Below are positions 53,609 through 62,745 of a DNA stretch of 64,000 nt, piece by piece. Origin of the DNA: Helicobacter_D ganmani (GTDB taxonomy: Bacteria; Campylobacterota; Campylobacteria; Campylobacterales; Helicobacteraceae); NCBI RefSeq assembly GCF_965138225.1, contig NZ_CBCSAX010000004.1; one strand, given 5' to 3'. Numbering within the stretch: the stretch's first letter is position 1; every line of letters starts with the position of its first letter. The position numbers were made by a program, and so were the translations under genes. The notes under the pieces are model-generated. The model did no database searches. It was not told the DNA's origin and saw nothing but the letters and a program-made list of their open reading frames with translations.

Positions 53609-54353
53609 TTTCACCTCCCTTATTTTGCTCTCGTATAAAGTAAAATTTCCTGCCCCCAATGAAACAATAGGGCGGTTCAAATCCGGGCATTGCAGTGGCA
53701 CGAATGATTTTTTCAATTAAAGCCCCCCCCCCGCAAGATTCTAGCCTGATGTGCTTTAAGCTTTCTATTTCTATTCTTTTATGAAACTCTCTACGAGGCG
53801 AGAAAATGGAATCTTGAGGGATTAGCCGATAATCTCCTTTAATCATTTTTTCTAAATTTTCAGAAAATAGCTCTACTCCATAAGTATTTGCCAACTCTAC
53901 TAGCTCCTCTACGAAGCAGTTTTTAGGGATTTTAAACCTCTTTTGAAAAGCAATCGCACCATTATCAATCCCTTCGTCCATTTGATGTATTGTTACACCA
54001 AACTCTTTATCTTCATTTAAAATAGCAAAAGAAAATTGATTGCACCCTCTATATTCTGGCAAAGGTGCTAGGTGGAGATTTAAAGCAATCTCTTTAGCGC
54101 AAAAAATATGCTGTGGTTTTAAGATTTGGTGATACTGCACAGAAAAAAGTATATCAAAATCTAGCTCAAAAAGCCCGTTTAAATCTGTAAGGAGTGGGAT
54201 TTTATGTTGTATGCAAAACTCCTTTACCGCTTGTCCTCTAGGAGATGTCCCCACTGCGACAAGCGCAAAATCTAACGTGTCTTGCCTAGCAAACAATTCT
54301 TGCAAACATTGTTTGCCAATTTCTTTTGCGCCTAAAAACACGATTTTTTTCAT
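53598..54353 (-). CDS. Phase-variable sugar N-formyltransferase (ON)
   Basis: The 251-residue protein has a formyltransferase fold: NLHLAPLPEYRGCNQFSFAI with the catalytic Asn and His, and DEGIDNGAIAFQKRF with the Asp. The C-terminal part IIRATAMPGFEPPYCFIGG is like the Met-tRNA formyltransferase C-domain. The C10 tract (53723-53732) encodes SCGGGA before this part and is in frame. An OFF state would remove only the C-terminal domain. It would add a formyl group from N10-formyl-THF to an amino sugar. It overlaps the oxidoreductase gene by 4 bases. Confidence 0.8.
   Translation of the reverse strand: MKKIVFLGAKEIGKQCLQELFARQDTLDFALVAVGTSPRGQAVKEFCIQHKIPLLTDLNGLFELDFDILFSVQYHQILKPQHIFCAKEIALNLHLAPLPEYRGCNQFSFAILNEDKEFGVTIHQMDEGIDNGAIAFQKRFKIPKNCFVEELVELANTYGVELFSENLEKMIKGDYRLIPQDSIFSPRREFHKRIEIESLKHIRLESCGGGALIEKIIRATAMPGFEPPYCFIGGRKFYFIREQNKGGENGG
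53723..53732 (-). repeat. C10 (G10 coding) tract in the first formyltransferase
   Basis: Ten C on the plus strand, in frame (ON). Confidence 0.85.
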
Positions 54354-55417
54354 TCCTTATGTCCTAATCTACATTTCTCTGGGTGGAATCTCAAAAACAC
54401 TTCCTTGCCTGTCTCTACGGATTCATACATTGCGATAATGAGTTCTAAGCTTTTACGTCCCTCTAGTCCATCAACCAAAGCCTTTGTGCCATTTAAGATA
54501 GAATCTACCACATGCAAATAATACTCCTTATGCCCAAATCCATAGACATTTGGGGGATTGACGGAATATTTTTCCATTACTTCCTTGTCTGATTCCATTG
54601 CGTTTGTAAAATTCCAATGCTTGATTTCATTGACAGCAAATCCACCAATCTCTACGCTTCCAAGCTCTCCGAGTATAGAAAGACTACCCTCCAAATCTTT
54701 TGGACGCGTAGCAGTCGTCGCCTCAATCACACCCAAAGCCCCATTCTTAAACTTCAACACCGCAACCCCTGTATCCTCTGTCTCTATGTCGCTTAATGCA
54801 ATGCGACTTTTTGCAAACACACTTTCCACATCACCTAGCATCCATTCCAGCAAATCAATATGATGACTCGCCTGATTGGTAAATACTCCTCCATCTTGCG
54901 CCCAAGTGCCACGCCACGAATCTTGCTTATAATACGCATTATCCCGACACCAACGCACCCGCACACTGCCCATTACGATTTTACCAAACCGCCCAGATTC
55001 CAATGCCTCACGTAATTTTTGCACGGGTAAATTGTAGCGATTCTGCTTCACAACAAAAAGACGAATCCCAAATTTATCGCAAGATTCTATCATTTTATCA
55101 GCGTCCTCCAAAGTCAAAGCCATAGGCTTTTCTACGATAATATGTTTTTGATAAGGTGCGACCTCTAGGGTATTTTGCGCGTGTTTGCCACTTGGTGTGA
55201 GAATAGAGACTACATCAATTTTATCGCCACACTCTTTCATCATAGAATCTAAATCTACAAAATAAGGCACATTGTATTTTATCCCAAAAGCTTCTGCACG
55301 GACTTTATCAATATCACACACGGCTACAAGCTTAGCTCCTGCAATTTCGCCGCTGCTTAAAAGTTGCGCGTGGCGCACTGCGATTCTCCCACAACCAAGT
55401 AAAGCTACACCTAACAT
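54350..55417 (-). CDS. Gfo/Idh/MocA-family sugar oxidoreductase
   Basis: The 355-residue protein has an N-terminal NAD-binding Rossmann domain (VALLGCGRIAVRHAQLL), the catalytic EKPMAL lysine motif (about residue 96) and the substrate-domain WAQDGGVFTNQASHHIDLLEWM with conserved histidines. It is WbpB-like in the broad sense and would oxidise a sugar at C3 to allow amination by a DegT enzyme. It is the first step of the second amino-sugar set (oxidoreductase, formyltransferase, acetyltransferase, aminotransferase). Confidence 0.8.
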   Translation of the reverse strand: MLGVALLGCGRIAVRHAQLLSSGEIAGAKLVAVCDIDKVRAEAFGIKYNVPYFVDLDSMMKECGDKIDVVSILTPSGKHAQNTLEVAPYQKHIIVEKPMALTLEDADKMIESCDKFGIRLFVVKQNRYNLPVQKLREALESGRFGKIVMGSVRVRWCRDNAYYKQDSWRGTWAQDGGVFTNQASHHIDLLEWMLGDVESVFAKSRIALSDIETEDTGVAVLKFKNGALGVIEATTATRPKDLEGSLSILGELGSVEIGGFAVNEIKHWNFTNAMESDKEVMEKYSVNPPNVYGFGHKEYYLHVVDSILNGTKALVDGLEGRKSLELIIAMYESVETGKEVFLRFHPEKCRLGHKE

Positions 55418-56502
55418 TTTTTCTCCTTTAAGATTCTACATTCTATTGTATCAAGGATTACGTTAAAATTGCATTCTCCTTGCACAAAGTAACTTTGCGA
55501 TTCTATTTTTTTACCTAACATTTCTTGAGCAATTTTTAAAATTTCCTCACAATCTTGACTCCAAAACATTAGTTTGTGTTTAATCAAATATTGGTCGTGA
55601 ATCAGCCAAAGAGAACGTGTAGAGATAGTTGGAATCCCATAGCAAACCGCCTCAAGATTCATCGTTCCTCCTCCACCGATAAATAAATCAATGAAAGGAT
55701 AAAATTCCTCTGGCTTTAGCTTCTCCTCCAAAATGGTCGCGATTCCTCCAAAGTCCCTTTTTAACCTGTCTTTTTCATATCTTGGCATAATCACAATATT
55801 CGCATTGATTGCTTTTTTAAGCAAAGGAATCACTTGATAAATCACAGGGATTTGCTCTTTAACATAATGGGCTTTGTATTCCTCTTCACGCACAAGAATC
55901 GTGGGTTTTGTCGTGTCTAGCCCATAGCGGATTCTAAAGTCATTTTTAGATTCCTTTTGAATCGCATTTATCCACAAAGCTACATCAATAAAAGGATAAG
56001 GCACGATTTGGGATTCATCTAGTGCGAAACGTAACATAAGCTCTTTTGGAAAAATAAATGGATAGAAAAAAAGCTTAGAAAAAGGCAAAGTAAGCCTTGC
56101 AACTGCAGTTAATTCACGCGGGCATTCTTCATCGCCGGGTTTTGTAAATGCAGGTGTATCATAAATATTCACCACCGGAATCCCGATTCCATACGCTACT
56201 TGCACGCTATCTACCACTGCACCACAGATTAGTAATCTAGGAACGCCCTGCACTTTAAATAAATCCAAAATCTCTTTTTGTCGGAATATTCTTGCTTGAA
56301 ACTTTTCTAGCAAAGTTGCCCCGCCATATTCTCCAAGCACGGTATGTGGAATCTTGTGTAGTTCTAAAATCTCCTTAGCCTCTGTATAATGAGGCGCGTA
56401 GCGCGTAGTTACAAACACTTTATGCCCTCTTTTTTGTAATTCTTTAATCATCACGCTAAAAAACATTGCATATTTGGGGGTTGCGACATCAATCCAAATC
56501 AT
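55411..56502 (-). CDS. DUF354 family protein, glycosyltransferase-like
   Basis: The 363-residue protein has the DUF354 start MIWIDVATPKYAMFFSVMIK and later DLFIGGGGTMNLEAVCYGIP and ISTRSLW, which resemble UDP-sugar-binding GT-B folds such as the UDP-GlcNAc 2-epimerase superfamily. No function has been shown for the family that I can name. It overlaps both neighbours by 4 to 7 bases, so it belongs to the glycan operon. Confidence 0.7.
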   Translation of the reverse strand: MIWIDVATPKYAMFFSVMIKELQKRGHKVFVTTRYAPHYTEAKEILELHKIPHTVLGEYGGATLLEKFQARIFRQKEILDLFKVQGVPRLLICGAVVDSVQVAYGIGIPVVNIYDTPAFTKPGDEECPRELTAVARLTLPFSKLFFYPFIFPKELMLRFALDESQIVPYPFIDVALWINAIQKESKNDFRIRYGLDTTKPTILVREEEYKAHYVKEQIPVIYQVIPLLKKAINANIVIMPRYEKDRLKRDFGGIATILEEKLKPEEFYPFIDLFIGGGGTMNLEAVCYGIPTISTRSLWLIHDQYLIKHKLMFWSQDCEEILKIAQEMLGKKIESQSYFVQGECNFNVILDTIECRILKEKKC

Positions 56503-58208
56503 AATCTACCCTTTAAAGTCTCAAAAATTACCAAACGAATATCAAAAAGAGAGCTTGCATTATATCCTAAAGTTTGCATTAAGCAAAATTCAGGCGCACT
56601 AAACCCTATTTTGTCTCTCCGCCAAGCCAACTCCTTACTTCCCAATTTCTCTAAAAGCAAACGCAAAATAAATTTGCTATATCCCTTGGATATTTTAAAA
56701 GATTCCGAAATCCTAAAGGCAAATTCCACCACACGAAAATCTGTAAAAGGCGTGCGATTTTCAATCCCAAATGCCATCGCATTTCTATCTTCATAGCGCA
56801 GGAGATTGGGGAGATTAAAGCTAATCGTATCTAGCCAAAGCCCTTGAGAAAAATCGGGCAAAAATCTCTCCAAAAGGTTTTCCAAAGTCGGAATCGGAAG
56901 CCCAAAATCTCGCATTTTCTCTATGTCCTTTGCATTATCCTCTGCAAATAATTTTAACTTTAAATTTGTATTCAACGCACATTTAAGCCCGAAGTTGTAT
57001 TCCCCAAATGCAGCATTTCCATAGAGTTGAATGCGATTCTCAAACTCGCTAAAATCGCTAAAAATATAGCGTCCCACATAATGATAATACCCACCAAAAA
57101 GTTCATCAGCCCCCTGCCCATCTAAGACGACCTTGCAATAAGGAGCAATAGATTTAAAAAGCAAATATTGCGAATAGATTGAAAAACTACGAAAAATCTC
57201 ATCTTGTGTATAGCACAAACTTTGCAATTCCTCTGCAATAGAATCCAAACTCGGAGAAACAAAATGGATTGGAATCTTTAAATCCTCTGCAAGTCGCTTG
57301 ATATGCGCACTCTCATCACCTTGCGTATTGTCCTTAAAGTTCAGCCCAAAATAGCGACAATCTATCTTTTCTCGTGCAATAAAATGCGCCAAGATGGAGC
57401 TATCCACCCCGCCTGAAACGCAAAGAGCAAGCGGAACATCAGAGCGCAAACGAATCTTTGTCGCATCAAAAAGCAAAGATTCCAACTCCTCTAGCGCGTT
57501 TTGTAGAGTCTTTTCATCACTTGGAACGCTTTTAATCGCCTCAAAATTCGGCTCAAAATCCCAATATTTTTGGAATCTTAAACTGCTATCACCTAGCTTC
57601 AAGTGTGCAAAATGCGCTGGAGGAAAATTTAAGATTCCTTGATAAATACTCTTTTTGGAATCCCCATTACTAAAGAGCAGCCACTTTGCGACCTCATCTA
57701 AATCAAAACTAAAAGATTCCACAGCCAAAAACGCCTTAATCTCGGAGGCAAAAAAGAATTTATCCCCCCTAAAAGAGTAGAACAAGGGCTTATTACCCAA
57801 TCTATCTCGCGCCAAAAAAAGCGAGGAATCCCGCTTATCATAAATGCAAAAGGCAAAATCTCCATTGAATTTTTGCAAACATTTCTCCCCCCAAACTGCG
57901 TAAGAATGTAGTAAAACCTCTGTATCACTTGTCGTAAAAAAGGGGATTCCTAGACTTTCTAGCTCTGCTCTTAGTTCCAAATAATTATAAATCTCTCCAT
58001 TAAACACAAGCAAAAAATGCGGACAATAGGGCGAAGTAAAGGGCTGATTCGCCTCACATTGCAAGTCAATAATGCTTAGGCGATTATGTGCAAAGGAAAA
58101 ATTCTCATCACTAAAGCTCCCTTTCGCGTCTAATCCCCTATGGAGCATAGTTTCAGATGCCTTTTGCACCACCTCTAGCGCATAATTCCCTCCGCAAATA
58201 CTACACAT
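56499..58208 (-). CDS. Asparagine-synthetase-like amidotransferase (WbpS/AsnB type)
   Basis: The 569-residue protein has an N-terminal class II glutaminase domain with nucleophile Cys2 (MCSICGG), GEIYNYLELRAEL and a C-terminal ATP-pyrophosphatase domain with LCVSGGVDSSILAHF. Such enzymes in O-antigen loci (for example WbpS) turn a sugar carboxylate into an amide. The presence of uronic-acid genes around it supports that role; true asparagine synthesis is the alternative. Confidence 0.82.
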   Translation of the reverse strand: MCSICGGNYALEVVQKASETMLHRGLDAKGSFSDENFSFAHNRLSIIDLQCEANQPFTSPYCPHFLLVFNGEIYNYLELRAELESLGIPFFTTSDTEVLLHSYAVWGEKCLQKFNGDFAFCIYDKRDSSLFLARDRLGNKPLFYSFRGDKFFFASEIKAFLAVESFSFDLDEVAKWLLFSNGDSKKSIYQGILNFPPAHFAHLKLGDSSLRFQKYWDFEPNFEAIKSVPSDEKTLQNALEELESLLFDATKIRLRSDVPLALCVSGGVDSSILAHFIAREKIDCRYFGLNFKDNTQGDESAHIKRLAEDLKIPIHFVSPSLDSIAEELQSLCYTQDEIFRSFSIYSQYLLFKSIAPYCKVVLDGQGADELFGGYYHYVGRYIFSDFSEFENRIQLYGNAAFGEYNFGLKCALNTNLKLKLFAEDNAKDIEKMRDFGLPIPTLENLLERFLPDFSQGLWLDTISFNLPNLLRYEDRNAMAFGIENRTPFTDFRVVEFAFRISESFKISKGYSKFILRLLLEKLGSKELAWRRDKIGFSAPEFCLMQTLGYNASSLFDIRLVIFETLKGRL

Positions 58209-58212
58209 TAGT

Positions 58213-59313
58213 TTAGGATTCCATTACTTTTTGCACCACTTGCGCAATCTCTTTGATTTCAGATTCCTGCAAATAAGGATTCATTGGCAGGCTTAAAACT
58301 TCCTCACTTGCTAATTCCGTATTAGGAAAATCGCCTTTTTTGTAGCCTAAAGGCGCAAAACATTCTTGCAAATGTAAGCCCAAAGGATAATGAATCGCAC
58401 TTGGGATTCCGCTATCTTTTAGCTTCTCTTGTATTTTTTCGCGATTTTTCACGCGCAAAGTGTATTGCGCAAACACACTACTTCGCCCCTCCAAAACTCT
58501 AGGAATCACGACATTTGCGCTACTTAAGTAATGATTGTAAAGTTTAGCTACCTTGTTTCTTGCTGCAATATCCTGCGCAAAATACTTTAGTTTAATCCTT
58601 AAAACTGCAGCTTGTAATGCGTCTAATCTCCCGCCAATTCCAACAAATTGATGCACATATCTTGACTTCTCCCCGTGCAATCTCAAGCTTGCAATTTTCT
58701 TTGCTAAACTCTCCTCTTGAGTAAAAACCGCTCCTCCATCTCCATAGCAGCCCAAAGGTTTCGCAGGGAAAAAGCTTGTTGTAGCAATCGCGCCAAATGT
58801 GGAATCCTTGCGACCTAAAAACTCTGCGCCAAAGCTCTGTGCGCCATCAAGGATTAATTTAAGATTCCGCTCCTTGCAAATGTGCTCTAACTTTTCTAAA
58901 TTCGGTGGTTGCCCATAGAGGCTAACGGCTAGAATCGCCTTTGTTTTAGGCGTGATTGCTTGCTCAATCAAATCACAATCCAAATTATAATCCTCTAAGG
59001 ATATATCTACAAAAACAGGCTTAATCCCCAAAAGCGCAATCATTTCAGCAGTGGCAATAAAAGTAAAAGGGGTAGTAATCACCTCATCACCCACTTTAAC
59101 TCCTAAAGCCATTAATGCAAGGAGTAGCGCGGAACTTCCGCTAGAGCAACTCACCGCATAGCCACCACCGACAAACTCCGCTAACTCTTTCTCTAGGGAT
59201 TCCACTTCGCTTCCCATAATAAACTGCGCATTTCTACATACTCTTAAAACAGCTTCTTCAATCTCCTCTTTATGTGCTTTATGCGATTCTTTTAAATTTG
59301 CAAAATCAATCAT
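58213..59313 (-). CDS. wbpE: UDP-3-keto-GlcNAcA aminotransferase (WbpE/WlbC-like)
   Basis: The 366-residue DegT-family PLP enzyme has SCSSGSSALLLALMAL, TTPFTFIATAEMIALLG, ILDGAQSFGAEF and the PLP lysine Lys185 in FFPAKPLGCYGDGG. This form matches WbpE, which aminates the 3-keto sugar in UDP-2,3-diacetamido-hexuronic acid synthesis. Its genes of action before (WbpB-like) and after (WbpD-like) lie just upstream. It overlaps the acetyltransferase by 4 bases. Confidence 0.85.
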   Translation of the reverse strand: MIDFANLKESHKAHKEEIEEAVLRVCRNAQFIMGSEVESLEKELAEFVGGGYAVSCSSGSSALLLALMALGVKVGDEVITTPFTFIATAEMIALLGIKPVFVDISLEDYNLDCDLIEQAITPKTKAILAVSLYGQPPNLEKLEHICKERNLKLILDGAQSFGAEFLGRKDSTFGAIATTSFFPAKPLGCYGDGGAVFTQEESLAKKIASLRLHGEKSRYVHQFVGIGGRLDALQAAVLRIKLKYFAQDIAARNKVAKLYNHYLSSANVVIPRVLEGRSSVFAQYTLRVKNREKIQEKLKDSGIPSAIHYPLGLHLQECFAPLGYKKGDFPNTELASEEVLSLPMNPYLQESEIKEIAQVVQKVMES

Positions 59314-59906
59314 TTCGTTTCCTTATCTAAAACTTCCAAAACAGAATCACGCAATTTATAGCAACTACCATCAAAACTATCTCTTGCAATTCCGTATTCA
59401 TCAAACTCTAAGCGCATTCCCGCCTTATCTACAAAGCCAATTTGACACGCAGGATTCCCTACCATTAGCGCGTAAGGTGGCACATCGCGCACGATGACTG
59501 CTCCCGCACCGATTAACGCGTATTCCCCAATCGTGACTCCACAAACAATCGTAACATTTGCACCAATGGAGCAGCCCTCTTTAAGCAGAGTTTTCTTAAA
59601 TTCCTCTCTGCGATTGATGAAACTGCGCGGATTTAGGACATTTGTAAAAACCATAGAAGGTCCTAAAAACACATTATCCTCGCATTCTACGCCCTCATAA
59701 ATGCTGACATTATTCTGCACTTTTACGCCCTTTCCGATTCTAACCTTTGGACCCACCACGCAATTTTGCCCAAAGGAGCAGTTCTCTCCGATTTCACTTC
59801 CACTTAGAATATGGCTAAAATGCCAAATCTTGCAGCCCTTTCCTATGCGGACATTCTCATCAATTATAGCGGTATGATGGGCAAAATAATTTGTTTTCTC
59901 ACTCAT
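59310..59906 (-). CDS. wbpD: UDP-GlcNAc3NA N-acetyltransferase (WbpD/WlbB-like)
   Basis: The 198-residue hexapeptide acyltransferase begins MSEKTNYFAHHTAIIDENVR and has KIWHFSHILSGSEIGENCSFGQ, the VFLGPSMVFTNVLNPRSFI block and the YALMVGNPACQIGFVDKAG end of WbpD. It acetylates the 3-amino group of the sugar made by WbpE. I start at the ATG at 59906, which overlaps the formyltransferase stop; the frame to 59936 is not needed. Confidence 0.85.
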   Translation of the reverse strand: MSEKTNYFAHHTAIIDENVRIGKGCKIWHFSHILSGSEIGENCSFGQNCVVGPKVRIGKGVKVQNNVSIYEGVECEDNVFLGPSMVFTNVLNPRSFINRREEFKKTLLKEGCSIGANVTIVCGVTIGEYALIGAGAVIVRDVPPYALMVGNPACQIGFVDKAGMRLEFDEYGIARDSFDGSCYKLRDSVLEVLDKETK

Positions 59907-60597
59907 TGCACTGCCATTTTTGTTTATAAGCTTCAAAATGATTCATCATTTCCTTTTCCTCTATGGGCTTCATTCTTTTGGTGCTTTGCATTTGTGGAAT
60001 CTCATCATAAGGATTGCTAGGATTTTGCAAATGGTATTTAAAATTAGCAATAAGTGCGATTTCATTCTCATAATGCCTCCGCGCTAGTGTATGCAGTGTG
60101 TCGCTTTCATACACTTGCGTAGGCATTACCGCAACAATCTCGCCGCTATCTACTTCCTCATTAATGTAATGCAATGTTACGCCCAAAGGTCTATCCTCTA
60201 AAATCGCCCATTTAAACGAATCCAATCCGCGCGAATTGGGGATAATTCCGGGGTGAGCGTTTAGAACTTTCTTGCCCTTTAAGCATTCTTGCGAGAGGAT
60301 TCCGCAGCCTGTGATTACATAAATATCGCATTCGTTTGGAATCTCTGCATCACTAGCGCATTCTTGATATTTGAGATTCCATTTTGCTGCAATTTCTTTC
60401 GCACTTATTGCTTCGCTTTGCTTTGGTCTATGGGAGAATAGCACTGCTCTTTCCTCCCTACTCACAAATGGCAGGGCATATAAGCATAAATCCCCCCCCC
60501 CCGCAGAATCGTTTAATAAGAAGCTGTTTAAAACCTGCTCTGTTTTTAAATGGGGAGATTGATAGGTGATAATGCCTATTTTGTGAAATCTTTGCAT
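59899..60597 (-). CDS. Phase-variable sugar N-formyltransferase 2 (ON)
   Basis: The 232-residue protein has a formyltransferase core: ITGCGILSQECLKGKKVLNA, the catalytic NAHPGIIPNSRGLDSF and HYINEEVDSGEIVA. The C11 tract (60492-60502) near the start encodes SAGGGD and is in frame. A change here would stop the protein at about residue 35 and so abolish it. I start at the ATG at 60597, with AAGGAAAT upstream. It may formylate an amino sugar; a role like hydrolase-type formyl transfer in another pathway cannot be excluded. Confidence 0.78.
   Translation of the reverse strand: MQRFHKIGIITYQSPHLKTEQVLNSFLLNDSAGGGDLCLYALPFVSREERAVLFSHRPKQSEAISAKEIAAKWNLKYQECASDAEIPNECDIYVITGCGILSQECLKGKKVLNAHPGIIPNSRGLDSFKWAILEDRPLGVTLHYINEEVDSGEIVAVMPTQVYESDTLHTLARRHYENEIALIANFKYHLQNPSNPYDEIPQMQSTKRMKPIEEKEMMNHFEAYKQKWQCNE
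60492..60502 (-). repeat. C11 (G11 coding) tract in the second formyltransferase
   Basis: Eleven C on the plus strand, in frame (ON). Confidence 0.85.
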
Positions 60598-60607
60598 TTT
60601 ATTTCCT

Positions 60608-61564
60608 TTATTTTGAAATTGTTTTGCAAAAGGGGTGGTAATCACCCACTAACCCTAAAGGCTCGGTATTTCGGATTTGATGCACTATTTGGATAGAAGG
60701 CTTTGCATCTTGCAATCCAAAGCCTCCCCCCTTTAAAATATCACAATAACTTTGTGTATGTAAATCAGTAAATCCTTCACTAAACTCTACAGATTCCCCA
60801 TTAATACTAATTAGTCTAAAAGTGCGTTTGTTTTGTTCTAATGCCTCTTTTGGTAGTGTTGTAGAATCCACAGATAAAAACCACCGCACTCTTGCATGCT
60901 TTAACTCTAGGATTCCACTTGCACTCTGTGCGTCTAATAAATGCACTTGACTATCCCGCACCTCTCCAAAAATCCAAGAAAGCATGTCAAAAAAATGCAC
61001 ACCAATATTTGTTGCTACCCCACCACTTTTGGTAATATCGCCTTTCCACGAGATGAAATACCATTTCCCTCTTGAAGTGATATAAGTTAAATCTACATCA
61101 AAAACCTTATCAGGTTCTTTTTGCAAGGCTTGTTGAATCTTTCTTTTTAATGCAAGGATACTTTCGTGTAATCGCAACTGCAAGATATTATAAACTTTTC
61201 TTTGGGTTTCTTTCTCTATTGTTTCTAATGCGTCCAAATTCCAAGGATTCAATACCAAAGGCTTTTCACAAATTACATTAGCGTTATTTCTAAGTCCAAA
61301 GCGAATATGGCTATCATGCAGATAATTTGGTGAACAAATAGAGATAAAATCCACCCCCTCTTTTTTACGTCTCAACTTATCTATATGCCTATCAAAACGT
61401 TCAAATTCTGTAAAAAAATCCGCATTAGGAAAATAGCTATCCATAACCCCCACGCTATCGTTTGGGTCTAGAGCGCATAAAAGAGTGTTTTCTGTGTCCT
61501 TTATCGCCCTTAAATGTCTAGGGGCGATATAACCTGCCACACCAATTAAGCCAAATTTTTTCAT
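60608..61564 (-). CDS. wbpB: UDP-GlcNAcA 3-dehydrogenase (WbpB/WlbA-like)
   Basis: The 318-residue Gfo/Idh enzyme starts FGLIGVAGYIAPRHLRAI, has the catalytic CEKPLVLNPWNL lysine motif (about residue 100), and GGVATNIGVHFFDMLSWIFG. These match WbpB/WlbA, which oxidise C3 of UDP-N-acetylglucosaminuronic acid. It lies between the epimerase and the formyltransferase. The dehydrogenase that makes UDP-GlcNAcA (WbpA) is not in this window. Confidence 0.88.
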   Translation of the reverse strand: MKKFGLIGVAGYIAPRHLRAIKDTENTLLCALDPNDSVGVMDSYFPNADFFTEFERFDRHIDKLRRKKEGVDFISICSPNYLHDSHIRFGLRNNANVICEKPLVLNPWNLDALETIEKETQRKVYNILQLRLHESILALKRKIQQALQKEPDKVFDVDLTYITSRGKWYFISWKGDITKSGGVATNIGVHFFDMLSWIFGEVRDSQVHLLDAQSASGILELKHARVRWFLSVDSTTLPKEALEQNKRTFRLISINGESVEFSEGFTDLHTQSYCDILKGGGFGLQDAKPSIQIVHQIRNTEPLGLVGDYHPFCKTISK

Positions 61565-61585
61565 TCTCTCTCCTTTTACAATCCT

Positions 61586-62662
61586 TTATAGACTTTCTTT
61601 TATTGTTTGCATAATGATTTCTGCTGCTCTACCATTACCATAGAGTGTTTTGCAAAATTCTATTGAACTATTATCGGCTATTTTTGAAAAATGTTGAATA
61701 ATTTTTTCTTGATTTGCTCCTACAATCGTGTTGTATCTTTTTTCTACCAATTCTACCCATTCTGTTTCATCACGCAAAGTCAAACAAGGCTTTTTGCAAA
61801 AATAAGCTTCTTTTTGCAAGCCTCCACTATCAGTCAAAACTACTTTGCAAGAGCGCAAAAGCCAAATCATTTCAAGATAACTGACAGGCTCTAATATTGT
61901 AATACCTTGTATGCTGATATTCTTTTGTGTTAGAATCTTTTGCGTTCTTGGGTGTAAAGGCAAAATCACTTGCATTTGCTTTGCTATTCCCCTAAGAGCC
62001 GAAAAAATTTCTTGCAACCGATGAAGACAATCCGTATTTTCTGCGCGATGAATTGTGCAAAGAGCAAAAGTATGTGGAACCTCAAAGGCAGGCTTTTTCG
62101 CAATTTTGGCATAATGCAAAACAACATCTTGCATAATATCTCCACTCTGAACAATCTTACAGGGGAAATGCAAAAAACCCTCATTCTTGAGATTCTGCGT
62201 TGCAGTCAAGCTTGGAGTAAAAAGTAAGTGAGAAATTCTATCTGTTAAAATACGATTAATTTCCTCTGGCATTGCTAAATTGAAACTTCTCAAACCCGCT
62301 TCAACGTGGATAATGGGAATCTGCAACTTCACACTTGCTAATGCTCCGGCTAATGTAGAATCTGTATCTCCATATACAAGGCTAAAATGAGGTTTTTCTT
62401 GATTTAAAATTTCCTCTATCTTTTCTATCATTCTCCCTGTCATTGCGCCATGCGATAAACCACCCAAAGCAAGATGATATTGGGGCTTGGGAATCTGTAA
62501 TTCCTCAAAAAAAACTTCACTCATTTTACTATCATAATGTTGCCCCGTATGCACAAGAACTTCTTCTATTTCTTTATCTTTTTTGAATTCGCGACTTAAT
62601 GCACCCGCCTTAATAAACTGCGGTCTAGCCCCTAAAATCGTTACAATTTTGATAGAATTCAC
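61586..62662 (-). CDS. wbpI: UDP-GlcNAc3NAcA 2-epimerase (WbpI-like)
   Basis: The 358-residue protein is a non-hydrolysing UDP-sugar 2-epimerase: ILGARPQFIKAGALSREF, VHTGQHYDSKMSEVFF, VYGDTDSTLAGALASVK, HVEAGLRSFN and TDSGGLQKEAYFCKKP are all present. The neighbours suggest it is WbpI, which gives UDP-ManNAc3NAcA, rather than a plain UDP-GlcNAc epimerase. The start is GTG at 62662. The pathway context is what separates it from WecB. Confidence 0.86.
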   Translation of the reverse strand: MNSIKIVTILGARPQFIKAGALSREFKKDKEIEEVLVHTGQHYDSKMSEVFFEELQIPKPQYHLALGGLSHGAMTGRMIEKIEEILNQEKPHFSLVYGDTDSTLAGALASVKLQIPIIHVEAGLRSFNLAMPEEINRILTDRISHLLFTPSLTATQNLKNEGFLHFPCKIVQSGDIMQDVVLHYAKIAKKPAFEVPHTFALCTIHRAENTDCLHRLQEIFSALRGIAKQMQVILPLHPRTQKILTQKNISIQGITILEPVSYLEMIWLLRSCKVVLTDSGGLQKEAYFCKKPCLTLRDETEWVELVEKRYNTIVGANQEKIIQHFSKIADNSSIEFCKTLYGNGRAAEIIMQTIKESL

Positions 62663-62745
62663 CCCAACACTTCCTCCAAGACTCTATATAAACTTCAATA
62701 AAGTAAATAGGGAATCTTAGCAGGTTTTTAACAATTTACCAAAAA

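Noticed and set aside
53609..53716. N-terminal extension of the hexapeptide acetyltransferase to 53716
   Set aside because: It runs over the C-terminal coding part of the formyltransferase in another frame; the ATG at 53608 has a good ribosome-binding site.
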